Shown: positions 1-6,371, counted from the stretch's first letter. The stretch: 7,524 nt of DNA from Candidatus Krumholzibacteriia bacterium (GCA_014859985.1 JACZKN010000192.1:1-7524), one strand, 5' to 3'. The notes: generated from the letters alone by a model not told the origin. Numbers and translations are program-made.

Positions 1-292
1 AGTCCGCGAAGGGCTCCTGGCGCAGCAGGACCATGGCGCCGTCGTGGCGGTAGACGTAGTGGACGTCGGCGCCCAGGCGTAGGACCTGGATCTCGCGGCG
101 CGGTCCCAGGGGCCAGACCGCCAGCAGGGTGGCCTGTCCCCCGGCACCGCGGCGCGTGAAGCGGGCCAACAGGCGCAGGCACAGGAACAGCAGCCCGAAG
201 ACGGCCAGCAGGCCGCCCACGGCCTGCCACCAGGGCGGCGCCGCGCCCTGGCCCGCCAGGGGCAGGGCGGCCGTTGCCAGCATCCAGGTCAC
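1..292 (-). CDS. fliO: FliO, flagellar export-gate assembly protein (5' part, runs off left edge)
   Basis: FliO helps assemble the FliP ring of the flagellar type III export gate in the inner membrane. I translated this reading frame directly; it stays open to the window edge and gives about 97 residues. It has a short hydrophobic N-terminus that might act as a weak signal peptide, then a clear membrane span at about residues 22-42 (WWQAVGGLLAVFGLLFLCLR). An Arg-rich stop-transfer stretch follows (ARFTRR), then the cytoplasmic part with the FliO-like core LLAVWPLGPRREIQVLRLG at about 56-74. I chose the GTG at 290-292, which overlaps the fliN stop as GTGA and has AAGAGGG four bases upstream. 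The ATG at 281-283, three codons later, is the alternative but has no good ribosome site at normal spacing. FliO is poorly conserved, so identification rests on the membrane-span layout, the PLGPRREI core and the position right after fliN, where fliO normally precedes fliP. Confidence 0.82.
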   Translation of the reverse strand, partial: MTWMLATAALPLAGQGAAPPWWQAVGGLLAVFGLLFLCLRLLARFTRRGAGGQATLLAVWPLGPRREIQVLRLGADVHYVYRHDGAMVLLRQEPFAD

Positions 293-660
293 AGCACCCT
301 CTTGAGGCGTTCGACCCGGTTCAGGAGCTTGGTCACCCGCACCGCGAAATGGTCGTCCACCACCACCACCTCGCCGGTGGCGAGCAGGGCGCCGTTGACC
401 ATGATGTCCACCGGCTCGCTGGACTGGCGGGTCAGCTCCACCACCGAACCCTGGGCAAGGTTCAGCACGTCGCGGAACTTCAGGCGGGCCCGACCCAGCT
501 CCACCGAGACCTGCAGGTTCACGTCCAGCAGCAGGTCCAGGTTCTGGGCGTTGGGCACAGCGTCCCCCAGGTCGCGCAGCAGGGAGGTGGACTCGGCGTC
601 CAGCACCGTGGTGGGGGCGTCGGCCGGGGTCCGGGGATCGGGGTTGCGCTCGTTGCTCAT
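289..660 (-). CDS. fliN: FliN, flagellar motor switch protein
   Basis: FliN forms the bottom of the cytoplasmic C-ring with FliM, takes part in rotational switching and docks the FliH-FliI export ATPase complex. The protein is 123 residues, a normal FliN length. A polar, probably disordered N-terminus (about 1-40) precedes one SpoA (FliMN_C) domain at about 43-118. Diagnostic stretches are VSVELGRARLKFRDVLNL (51-68), GSVVEL (71-76), EPVDIMVNGALLATGEVVVV (82-101) and FAVRVT (105-110). There is no CheC-like domain, so it is plain FliN rather than FliY. The ATG start has AAGGAG (667-672) six bases upstream, lying across the last fliM codons, and only three bases separate the fliM stop from this start. 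Translational coupling to fliM is therefore likely and would help keep the two ring proteins in proportion. Its TGA overlaps the likely fliO start. Confidence 0.97.
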   Translation of the reverse strand: MSNERNPDPRTPADAPTTVLDAESTSLLRDLGDAVPNAQNLDLLLDVNLQVSVELGRARLKFRDVLNLAQGSVVELTRQSSEPVDIMVNGALLATGEVVVVDDHFAVRVTKLLNRVERLKRVL

Positions 661-663
661 CGT

Positions 664-1710
664 CTACTCCTTGGTCAGCTTGCGCACCAGGCGGACGGCC
701 CGGTTCGGTCCGATGCGGCCGGCCTCGCCCAGCCAGCTCTCCTGCCCTTCGATGCGCACCCGCAGGGGCGCGTCCACGGCCTGGGGCAGGCGCAGGATCT
801 GGCCTTCCTTCAGGGAGAGGATCTCCTCCAGGCTGGCCTCGACCGTCCCCAGCTCGACGATCAGCTCGCTGGCGGTGCCCTGGACCAGGCCCAGGATGCG
901 CCGGCGGTCGTCCCGCAGCTCGGCCTCGGTGCGCAGTTCCACCGACTCGTGGGGGTCGAAAACGTCGCGCACCGGGCCGAAGCCGTTGGCCGGGAAGGCC
1001 AGTTCGCAGAGGCCGTCGGTGGCCCCCACCTGGACGTTGAAGCGCAGGATGATCAGCGACTCCCCCTCGGCCAGGCCGCCGAGGTAGCCGGGGTTGTTCT
1101 CCAGGCGCACGAAGGCGGGCTTGACCTCGACGAACTTGGCCATGCTCCGGCGCAGGATCTCCAGGAAGCGCTCCATGAGGCCGGCGTTGATGCCGCGCTC
1201 GATCTCGGTGAAGTCCCGCATCGTGGAATGGGTGCCCAGGGCGCCGCCCAGCAGCTTCTGCATCAGCACGAAGCACAGGCCCAGGTCCAGGTGCACGATG
1301 CTCTGGCCCTTCAGCGGCTCGAGGGTCACGAGGGCGGCGCTGGTGGGGTTGGGCAGGCCAGCCAGGTATTCGCCCCAGGTGCACTGGCGCAGGCCCCGGT
1401 ACTCCACCTGGACCGAGGCGCGCACGAGGCTCGTGAAGTCGATGCCGGCGGTCTTGGCGAAGCCCTCGCCCACCGCCTGCAGGTTGTTGGCGAAGGCCCG
1501 GGAGATGTTGTGCGGCCGGTTGAAGTCGTAGGGCCGGGGGCCGGCCATGGCCTCTTCCCGGGCGGGGTCCGCGTCCAGCACCGCGGCCACGTCCAGCGGG
1601 CCGCCGCCGTCGACCGTGCCGGCCAGCTCCGCGGCGGCGCCGATGGCGGCCTCGAGGTCCAGGTCGTCGGTCATCAGGTCGTTCCTGTCGCTGCCGTCGT
1701 CAGGCGCCAC
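664..1710 (-). CDS. fliM: FliM, flagellar motor switch protein with divergent N-terminus
   Basis: FliM is the C-ring component between FliG and FliN and normally receives CheY-P. At 348 residues it is near the usual length. The middle domain starts at YDFNRPHNIS (61-70, family form YDF.RP...S) and runs to about 250, with LLGGALG (153-159), RDFTEIERG (165-173) and FNVQVGATDGLCELAFP (224-240). The C-terminal SpoA domain is about 272-342 (LSLKEGQILRL at 298-308, RIGPNRAVRLVRKL at 332-345). The first 60 residues are acidic and Ala/Gly-rich and lack the usual LSQ.EID.LL CheY-binding peptide. I chose the GTG at 1708-1710 with AGGGGA (1717-1722) six bases upstream. An ATG at 1672-1674 with AGGAA upstream is a plausible later start. 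The frame is closed upstream by the fliL stop codon itself, so a longer N-terminus is impossible. The gap to fliL is 18 bases. Confidence 0.96.
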   Translation of the reverse strand: MAPDDGSDRNDLMTDDLDLEAAIGAAAELAGTVDGGGPLDVAAVLDADPAREEAMAGPRPYDFNRPHNISRAFANNLQAVGEGFAKTAGIDFTSLVRASVQVEYRGLRQCTWGEYLAGLPNPTSAALVTLEPLKGQSIVHLDLGLCFVLMQKLLGGALGTHSTMRDFTEIERGINAGLMERFLEILRRSMAKFVEVKPAFVRLENNPGYLGGLAEGESLIILRFNVQVGATDGLCELAFPANGFGPVRDVFDPHESVELRTEAELRDDRRRILGLVQGTASELIVELGTVEASLEEILSLKEGQILRLPQAVDAPLRVRIEGQESWLGEAGRIGPNRAVRLVRKLTKE

Positions 1711-1728
1711 GCTGTTTCCCCTGTCCGC

Positions 1729-2253
1729 TCACTGTACGACCAGGTCGGAGAAGTAGACGTTCATGAGCGCGCCCTCGGGCATGCGCGCAGCGATGTCCCG
1801 GTGGATCTCGTCCCGCAGGGCCTTCTTGCCGGCCGGGGTCGCGAGGTCGTCGACGGTCTTGGTCGACAGGGCCATGATCACGATGTCCCGCAGCTGGGGA
1901 ACGCGCCCGGCCGCGATCTTCGCCACCGCCGCGTCGCGCACCTCGAGATTGACGTTGATGCGCAGGTAGCGGGGCTTGCGGACGTCCGCGTCGAGGGTGA
2001 CGATCATCTCCTCCAGGTTCACCAGCTGGCCCAGCGCCGGCAGGTCGGCCGGGACCTCCTGGGCGCCCTGCTCCTGGGGCACGCCCGCGGACTGCACCCC
2101 CAGCCGGGGCAGGATCACGAACTGGGTCAGGCCGATGGCGATGGCCGCCTGCAGGACGACGATCACCCCCAGCATGAGCACCTTGTTCTCGAGGAAGGCG
2201 AGCTTCCGGCGGCCCGCCTGCCCTTCCTGGACGTCAGATTTCTCGTCGGCCAT
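1729..2253 (-). CDS. fliL: FliL, flagellar stator-associated membrane protein
   Basis: FliL is a single-span inner-membrane protein whose periplasmic domain surrounds or contacts the stator and supports torque under load. The 174-residue product has a charged cytoplasmic N-terminus (1-23), one membrane helix at about 24-49 (VLMLGVIVVLQAAIAIGLTQ), a linker of about 25 residues and the FliL domain at about 75-174. Visible family signatures are LVNLEEMIVTL (77-87), RYLRINVNLEV (95-105), LRDIVIMALSTKTVDDL (121-137), LRDEI (146-150) and the terminal VYFSDLVVQ (166-174). The ATG start has AAGGAG (2261-2266) seven bases upstream, next to the motB stop. Only 14 bases separate the two genes, so coupling to motB is likely. 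Its position directly after motAB fits its partnership with the stator. Confidence 0.97.
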   Translation of the reverse strand: MADEKSDVQEGQAGRRKLAFLENKVLMLGVIVVLQAAIAIGLTQFVILPRLGVQSAGVPQEQGAQEVPADLPALGQLVNLEEMIVTLDADVRKPRYLRINVNLEVRDAAVAKIAAGRVPQLRDIVIMALSTKTVDDLATPAGKKALRDEIHRDIAARMPEGALMNVYFSDLVVQ

Positions 2254-2267
2254 GGGTCAGCTCCTTG

Positions 2268-3122
2268 TCACTTCCCGCCGGCGGCGGGCAGCCGGCCCAG
2301 GCGGCCGGTCACGGGATCGATGATCATGGGCGCGTCCGCGGACGCCGCGGCCGGGTCCTGGTCCGCCGGGACCGCGGGATCCGCCGCAGGCGCGGCCAGG
2401 GGCAGCTCCCCGCGCCGGGGCACCTCCTTGCCGCTCCACTTCAGGAGGATCTCGACCCGGCGGTTGGCCGTCCGCCCCTCGGCGCTGTCGTTGCCGGCCA
2501 CGGGGCGGTGCTCGCCGTAACCCGTGGCGGCCAGGCGGTCGGCCGGCAGTCCCGCGGCTTGAAAGTATCGTGCCACCGACACCGCCCGCGCCGCCGAAAG
2601 CTCCCAGTTCGACGGGAACCGGTCCGAGCGGATGGGCAGGTCGTCGGTGTGGCCCTCGACCCTCACCTCGGCGGGGAACTTGCGGAACATGCGGGCCAGC
2701 CGCTCCAGCACGGGCGCCGCCTCGCCCCGCAGCTCGGCGCGGCCGGAGTCGAAGAGGAAGGGGGCGGTCAGCCGGAAGAGCACGCCGTCGTCCCGGATCT
2801 CCACCTGCACGTCGTCCTGGACCTGCCGGTCCAGGACCTCCTTCTCGATGCTGCGGATCTCGTAGAGGAACTCCAGGTTGCTCTCGCGGAAGGTGTCCCG
2901 GGGCACCAGCGGGGTGTTCAGCTCGATGACGGCCTCGGGCGTGGCCATGACCCCGAAGGCCTCCTTCAGGGACTTGGCGGCCTGCTCGAACTTGACCTCC
3001 TGCATGGACGAGAACGAGACGATGAGCACGAAGAAGGTCAGCAGCAGGGACATCATGTCCCCGTAGGTCATGACCCACCCGTCGAGGCCCTTCTTGACGA
3101 CGGTCTTCTTCTGCCTGGCCAC
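2268..3122 (-). CDS. motB: MotB/PomB-type stator protein with OmpA-like anchor
   Basis: MotB is the stator subunit that carries the ion-binding aspartate and anchors the complex to peptidoglycan. The 284-residue protein starts with a basic N-terminus (1-12). One membrane helix follows at about 18-39 (TYGDMMSLLLTFFVLIVSFS), in which Asp22 is the expected ion-carrying residue. A plug/linker region runs to about 115. The OmpA_C domain (about 118-228) is complete: FLFDSGRAEL (122-131), VEGHTDDLPI (155-164), NWELSAARA (172-180), ATGYGEHRP (199-207), NRRVEI (220-225). A Pro/Ala-rich tail of about 55 residues follows the domain. The membrane helix resembles PomB/MotS more than E. coli MotB, which suggests sodium. 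The start is GTG (3120-3122) with GGGGAGG (3128-3134) five bases upstream. motA ends 48 bases before it and fliL starts 14 bases after its stop. Confidence 0.97.
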   Translation of the reverse strand: MARQKKTVVKKGLDGWVMTYGDMMSLLLTFFVLIVSFSSMQEVKFEQAAKSLKEAFGVMATPEAVIELNTPLVPRDTFRESNLEFLYEIRSIEKEVLDRQVQDDVQVEIRDDGVLFRLTAPFLFDSGRAELRGEAAPVLERLARMFRKFPAEVRVEGHTDDLPIRSDRFPSNWELSAARAVSVARYFQAAGLPADRLAATGYGEHRPVAGNDSAEGRTANRRVEILLKWSGKEVPRRGELPLAAPAADPAVPADQDPAAASADAPMIIDPVTGRLGRLPAAGGK

Positions 3123-3170
3123 GTGGGCCTCCCCTGCCGCCGCCTGGACCCGTCACCGGCGGACGCCCGG

Positions 3171-3953
3171 TCAGGCGGCCTTTTCCTTGGACTCGTCCAG
3201 CTTCCGGCGCAGCGTCGGCGAGAGGAAGGACTTGAGCTTCTCCTCGACGATCCGCGGCGAATCGCCGCTCTGGATGGCCATGATGCCGTCGATGATCATC
3301 TGCTTGACGAGCATCTCCTCCTTCGAGCGCATCTCGAGCTTGCCCGCCATGGGCAGGAAGAAGGCGTTGGCCAGGACGGCGCCGTAGAAGGTCGTGATCA
3401 GCGCGGTGGCCATGCCGGCGCCGATCTGGGTGGGATCCTCCAGCGAGGAGAGCATGTTCACCAGGCCGACCAGGGTGCCGATCATGCCGAAGGCCGGGGC
3501 GAAGGTGCCGCCGGTGGAAAGGATGCTCGAACCCTCGGCGTGGCGGCTCTCGATCTGCGCCACGTCCGTCTCGAGGATCTTCTCCAGCAGCTGGGGATCG
3601 GTGCCGTCGACGGCCAGGCGCAGCCCCTTGCGCAGGAAGGCGTCGGGCTCGTTCTCCGAGTCCTCCTCCAGGGCCAGCATGCCCTCGCGGCGGGCACGCT
3701 CGGCGTAGCGCACCAGCTTCGCGATCACCGCGTCCGGGTCCTCCACCGCGAAGAGCACCGTCTTCTTGATCACCTTGACCACGCCGAGGATGCGCGGCAG
3801 GGGGAAGTTGACGAGCATCGCCCCGAAGGTGCCGCCCAGGACGATCGCGACCGAAGGCAGGTCGATGAAGCCCGACAGGTCCCCGCCCAGCAGGATCGAC
3901 CAGACGATCAGGCCGAACGCCAAGACGAGGCCGACGACTGTTGCGATGTCCAC
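3171..3953 (-). CDS. motA: MotA/PomA-type stator protein
   Basis: MotA forms the pentamer around the MotB dimer that conducts ions and pushes FliG. The 260-residue product has the standard four membrane helices at about 4-23, 34-51, 150-170 and 180-203, with a large cytoplasmic loop between helices 2 and 3. The loop carries ERARREGMLALEEDSE (85-100), which includes the charged residues that face FliG. Helix 3 holds the essential proline in FAPAFGMIGTLVGLV (151-165) and helix 4 reads MATALITTFYG (181-191). Thr160 and Thr187/188 correspond to positions typical of sodium stators. The start is GTG (3951-3953) with AAGGGGA (3960-3966) six bases upstream. The gene starts 32 bases after flbD and is followed by motB in the usual pair order. 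Confidence 0.97.
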   Translation of the reverse strand: MDIATVVGLVLAFGLIVWSILLGGDLSGFIDLPSVAIVLGGTFGAMLVNFPLPRILGVVKVIKKTVLFAVEDPDAVIAKLVRYAERARREGMLALEEDSENEPDAFLRKGLRLAVDGTDPQLLEKILETDVAQIESRHAEGSSILSTGGTFAPAFGMIGTLVGLVNMLSSLEDPTQIGAGMATALITTFYGAVLANAFFLPMAGKLEMRSKEEMLVKQMIIDGIMAIQSGDSPRIVEEKLKSFLSPTLRRKLDESKEKAA

Positions 3954-3985
3954 GCCCTGTCCCCTTCGCTGCCCGCCGGGAGCCG

Positions 3986-4210
3986 CTAGCCCTCGAAGAC
4001 CGATCCGGTACCGCCGGTCGGGATCGGGTAGATGCGCGCCCGGCTCCGGTAGCCGACCGCCCTGGTCACCACGTCGTCGATGTCCTCCAGCACCATGATC
4101 TTGCGCCCGGTGGTCAGGCTGATCAGCGTGTCGGGAGTGGACTCGATGAACTCGATCAGGTCGGCGTTCACCACCAGCTCTCTCCCGTTAAGTTTCGTGA
4201 CTTTGATCAT
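3986..4210 (-). CDS. flbD: FlbD/SwrD-family small flagellar protein
   Basis: This 74-residue protein matches the FlbD family found in spirochete and Firmicute flagellar operons. Family features are MIKVTKLNGRELVVNADLIE (1-20), the near-invariant IESTPDTLISLTTGRKI (22-38) and VLEDIDDVV (40-48). It is unrelated to the NtrC-like regulator of Caulobacter that shares the name. In Bacillus subtilis the homologue SwrD increases stator power for swarming. Its place immediately upstream of motA, 32 bases away, agrees with a stator-related role, but this is inference. The last 20 residues (from about RSRARIYPIP) extend past the conserved core and are basic, then Gly-rich. No membrane span or signal is visible. 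The ATG has GGGAG (4220-4224) nine bases upstream. The start-codon region is notably AT-rich for this sequence. Confidence 0.93.
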   Translation of the reverse strand: MIKVTKLNGRELVVNADLIEFIESTPDTLISLTTGRKIMVLEDIDDVVTRAVGYRSRARIYPIPTGGTGSVFEG

Positions 4211-4218
4211 GGACTTTA
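4192..4218 (-). promoter_or_regulatory. Possible sigma-28-like promoter over the flbD start
   Basis: On the minus strand TAAAGTCC (4218-4211), 11 bases, then CACGAAAC (4199-4192) resemble the enterobacterial flagellar sigma-28 pattern TAAAGTTT-N11-GCCGATAA, with 6/8 and 4/8 matches. The elements cover the flbD ribosome-site spacer, start codon and first codons, so a transcript would start inside flbD and serve motA-motB and beyond. The patch is AT-rich within GC-rich DNA, which could equally reflect selection for an unstructured translation start. Weak evidence. Confidence 0.15.
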
Positions 4219-4235
4219 GCTCCCTGTCGCGGCTC

Positions 4236-4279
4236 CCCGGCGCCCGCGGCGCCGGGACCGACCAGTCGGCCCCGGCGCC
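4236..4279 (-). promoter_or_regulatory. Two mutually exclusive hairpins between flgE and flbD
   Basis: The 97-base gap holds three related nine-base arms. The plus strand reads CCCGGCGCC at 4271-4279, GGCGCCGGG at 4248-4256 and CCCGGCGCC at 4236-4244. The middle arm can pair with either outer arm. Pairing 4248-4256 with 4271-4279 makes a long stem extended by CCGA/TCGG around a CCAG loop. Pairing 4236-4244 with 4248-4256 makes a nine-pair stem with a three-base loop. No U-run follows either, so neither is a classical intrinsic terminator. The proximal hairpin ends 12 bases before the flbD ribosome site. A role in RNA processing, mRNA stability or flbD translation is possible. Confidence 0.5.
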
Positions 4280-4307
4280 GCCCGTTCAGGACCGTCCGGA
4301 CCCGTCA

Positions 4308-6350
4308 CTAGCGGATCAGGTTGACCAGCTCCTGCATGACCTGGTCGGCGGTGGTGATGACCCGGCTGTTGGCCTGGAAGGACCGCTGGGCCACCACCAG
4401 GTTCGTGAACTCCTTGGCCAGGTCCACGTTGCTGGTCTCCAGCGCGCCGGGCACCAGGTTCACCCCGTTGCCGAGCCCGGCGAAGGTCTCCATCGCCAGG
4501 CCCGAGTTGCCGCTCAGGCGGTAGGTGTTGTTCGCTTCCCGCATCAGCCCCGACGGGTTGGAGAACTGGGCCAGGCCCACCTGGGCGATGGTCTGCATGG
4601 TGTCGTTGCTGAAGATGCCGGTGATCACGCCGCTCTGGTCGATGTCGTAGTCCACCAGGGTGCCCGCCCCGTAGCCGTCGGCGACCGAGCGCAGGTTGCC
4701 CGAGCCCTCGAACTGGGTCAGGCCGGTCAGGGCGCCGACGGTGCCGTAGTCGACCGTCAGCGAAACCACCGCGGCGCCTTCCTGGCCCGTGGCCTGGGGC
4801 CGGAAGGTGATGGCGCCGCCCTGGTCGTCGTAGGTGAAGCTGCTGATGGCCCCGGTGTCCGAGAAGGTCACCCGGCCCGACTGGCCCGAAAGGATCTGCT
4901 CGCCGCCCTCGAGCTCGGCCTGCCAGATCCACTCGTTCATCCCGGCGACCTTCTCGAAGTTGAAGCTCACGGTGTGCTCCCCGCCCAGGGAGTCGTAGAC
5001 CGTGGTCGAGACCGTGAAGGCCTTCTGGTCGGTGGCCTGCTGGGTCTGGGCGAAGCTGAAGGCCGACTCCAGGGTGGTGTTGATGCGGCCGTCCTCGGCC
5101 AGCGTCATCTCGCTGATGGCCGCGGCGGTGCCCACCTCGCCGGTGATCACCATCTGGCCCGTGGCGTTGATCTCCGCGGGGGTCGAATGGGTGCCCAGGG
5201 CGTACTGGTACTCCTGGGCCAGCTCGGACAGGGTCGTGGTCGGGCCCACCACCACCTGGCGCTGGTCGATGGTCTCGCCGCCCACCGAGCCGCCGATCAG
5301 GAGCGTCGCGCTGCCGGTGTCGAAGTCGATGCCCAGGGGATTGCCGGCGGCGTCGTAGAGGGAGGCCAGGGTGTCGGTGCCCTCGGCGTAGGCCCGCAGC
5401 CCGGAGGTCGTCGCGGTGGCCGCCGCGGCGATGGCGGCGTCGAAGACCATGTTCTGGTTGAAGGCCGTGTTGGCCGTCACCGTCAGGGACAGGCCGTCCA
5501 GGGCGGTGGCGCCGTTGTTGGCCACCTGCAGCTCACCGGTCGCGCCCAGGCTGAAGGCGACGCTGTGCCCGTTGGCGGCCATCTCCGCGTTGAGCCAGTC
5601 CACCAGGTCCTGGTAGGTCGAATCGGCCCCGATCGCGAACGTCCCGGCCGTCAGGTCCGCGTCCGCGGTGCGGCCGTTGACCCGCACCTGGTCGCCCTGG
5701 TTCAGGCCCAGGGGTCCCTGGGTGCTGCCGTTGAGGGCGGTCAGCAGGTCGGCGCCCCCGGCCGCGGTCAGGAAGGTGCGGCTCTGCATCACCGACGCCT
5801 GGGCGTCGGCGCTGGCGTCCAGGTTCCCCATCAGCTGCAGGGTGGACGAGGGCCTGGCCGGCACCACCAGGCCCGGGTCGATGTAGATGTCCTCCATGGG
5901 TCCGCTGCCGATGACGCCGGCGGCGTCGGCCATCACTCCCTGCACCTTCAGGCCGGTCGACGGGCTGACCAGGTAGTTCAAGCTGTCCAGGCCGAACACG
6001 CCCGCGCGGGTGTAGGTCTGGCTGGTGCCGTCGCTGAGGATGAAGAACCCGTTGCCCTGGATGGCCAGGTCGGTCTTGTTCCCGGTGGTCGTGAAGTTGC
6101 CCTGGTTGAAGTTGGTGTCGATGCTGCCCACGCGGGTGCCCAGGCCGATCTGCTGGGGGTTGACGCCGCCCAGGCCGCCGCTCACCGGCCGCGAGGCCGA
6201 CTGCATGGTCTGCGCCAGCATCTCGTTGAACGTCACGCGCCCCGACTTGAACCCCACCGTGTTGCTGTTGGCGATGTTGTTGCCGATCACGTCGAGGTTC
6301 GTCAGGTTGGCCGACAGGCCCGAGACGCCGGAGTACAGGGACTTGAACAT
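4308..6350 (-). CDS. flgE: FlgE, flagellar hook protein with a large central insertion
   Basis: FlgE polymerises into the flagellar hook outside the cell. The N-terminal rod/hook helix is textbook (MFKSLYSGVSGLSANLTNLD, 1-20, then VIGNNIANSNTVGFKS). LAIQGNGFFILSDG (95-108) and the C-terminal LETSNVDLAKEFTNLVVAQR (637-656) through NLIR (677-680) are also typical. The product is 680 residues against about 400 in E. coli. The extra length lies between QLMGNLDA (172-179) and the FlaE-type region starting FTVSTTVYDSLGGEHTVSF (445-463). This insert contains two parallel modules (about 213-291 and 339-417). There is no cysteine, so the Cys-dependent lysinoalanine cross-link of spirochete hooks is not possible. 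I chose the ATG at 6348-6350 because the conserved N-terminus starts there and GGGAGG (6356-6361) lies five bases upstream. The open frame reaches 6464, but its first 38 codons overlap flgD in another frame. Confidence 0.97.
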   Translation of the reverse strand: MFKSLYSGVSGLSANLTNLDVIGNNIANSNTVGFKSGRVTFNEMLAQTMQSASRPVSGGLGGVNPQQIGLGTRVGSIDTNFNQGNFTTTGNKTDLAIQGNGFFILSDGTSQTYTRAGVFGLDSLNYLVSPSTGLKVQGVMADAAGVIGSGPMEDIYIDPGLVVPARPSSTLQLMGNLDASADAQASVMQSRTFLTAAGGADLLTALNGSTQGPLGLNQGDQVRVNGRTADADLTAGTFAIGADSTYQDLVDWLNAEMAANGHSVAFSLGATGELQVANNGATALDGLSLTVTANTAFNQNMVFDAAIAAAATATTSGLRAYAEGTDTLASLYDAAGNPLGIDFDTGSATLLIGGSVGGETIDQRQVVVGPTTTLSELAQEYQYALGTHSTPAEINATGQMVITGEVGTAAAISEMTLAEDGRINTTLESAFSFAQTQQATDQKAFTVSTTVYDSLGGEHTVSFNFEKVAGMNEWIWQAELEGGEQILSGQSGRVTFSDTGAISSFTYDDQGGAITFRPQATGQEGAAVVSLTVDYGTVGALTGLTQFEGSGNLRSVADGYGAGTLVDYDIDQSGVITGIFSNDTMQTIAQVGLAQFSNPSGLMREANNTYRLSGNSGLAMETFAGLGNGVNLVPGALETSNVDLAKEFTNLVVAQRSFQANSRVITTADQVMQELVNLIR

Positions 6351-6355
6351 GGGAT

Positions 6356-6361
6356 CCTCCC
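6356..6361 (-). promoter_or_regulatory. Ribosome binding site that fixes the flgE start
   Basis: GGGAGG on the minus strand lies five bases before the ATG at 6348-6350. It supports this ATG over in-frame starts upstream to 6464, which would add 38 residues absent from FlgE proteins and overlap flgD. Confidence 0.8.
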
Positions 6362-6371
6362 GGTTGGGATG

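Noticed and set aside
274..2520. A 748-codon open frame on the plus strand, antisense to fliN, fliM, fliL and part of motB
   Set aside because: The product is His/Gln/Gly/Val-rich with no recognisable domain. GC-rich genes with G/C at third positions routinely leave long open antisense frames, and the minus-strand genes are unmistakable.
2257..3156. A 299-codon minus-strand frame overlapping motB
   Set aside because: It is the motB region in another frame and gives Gly/Pro/Arg-rich nonsense, while the motB frame shows the full membrane helix and OmpA-like domain.
3156..3171. Short inverted repeat ACCGG/CCGGT over the motA stop, considered as a terminator
   Set aside because: Only five pairs with a seven-base loop, no U-run, and motB follows immediately. 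Expected by chance at this GC content.
2265..3989. A 574-codon plus-strand frame opposite motA and motB
   Set aside because: Asp/Gln/His/Gly/Leu-rich shadow translation of the stator genes; no family resemblance.
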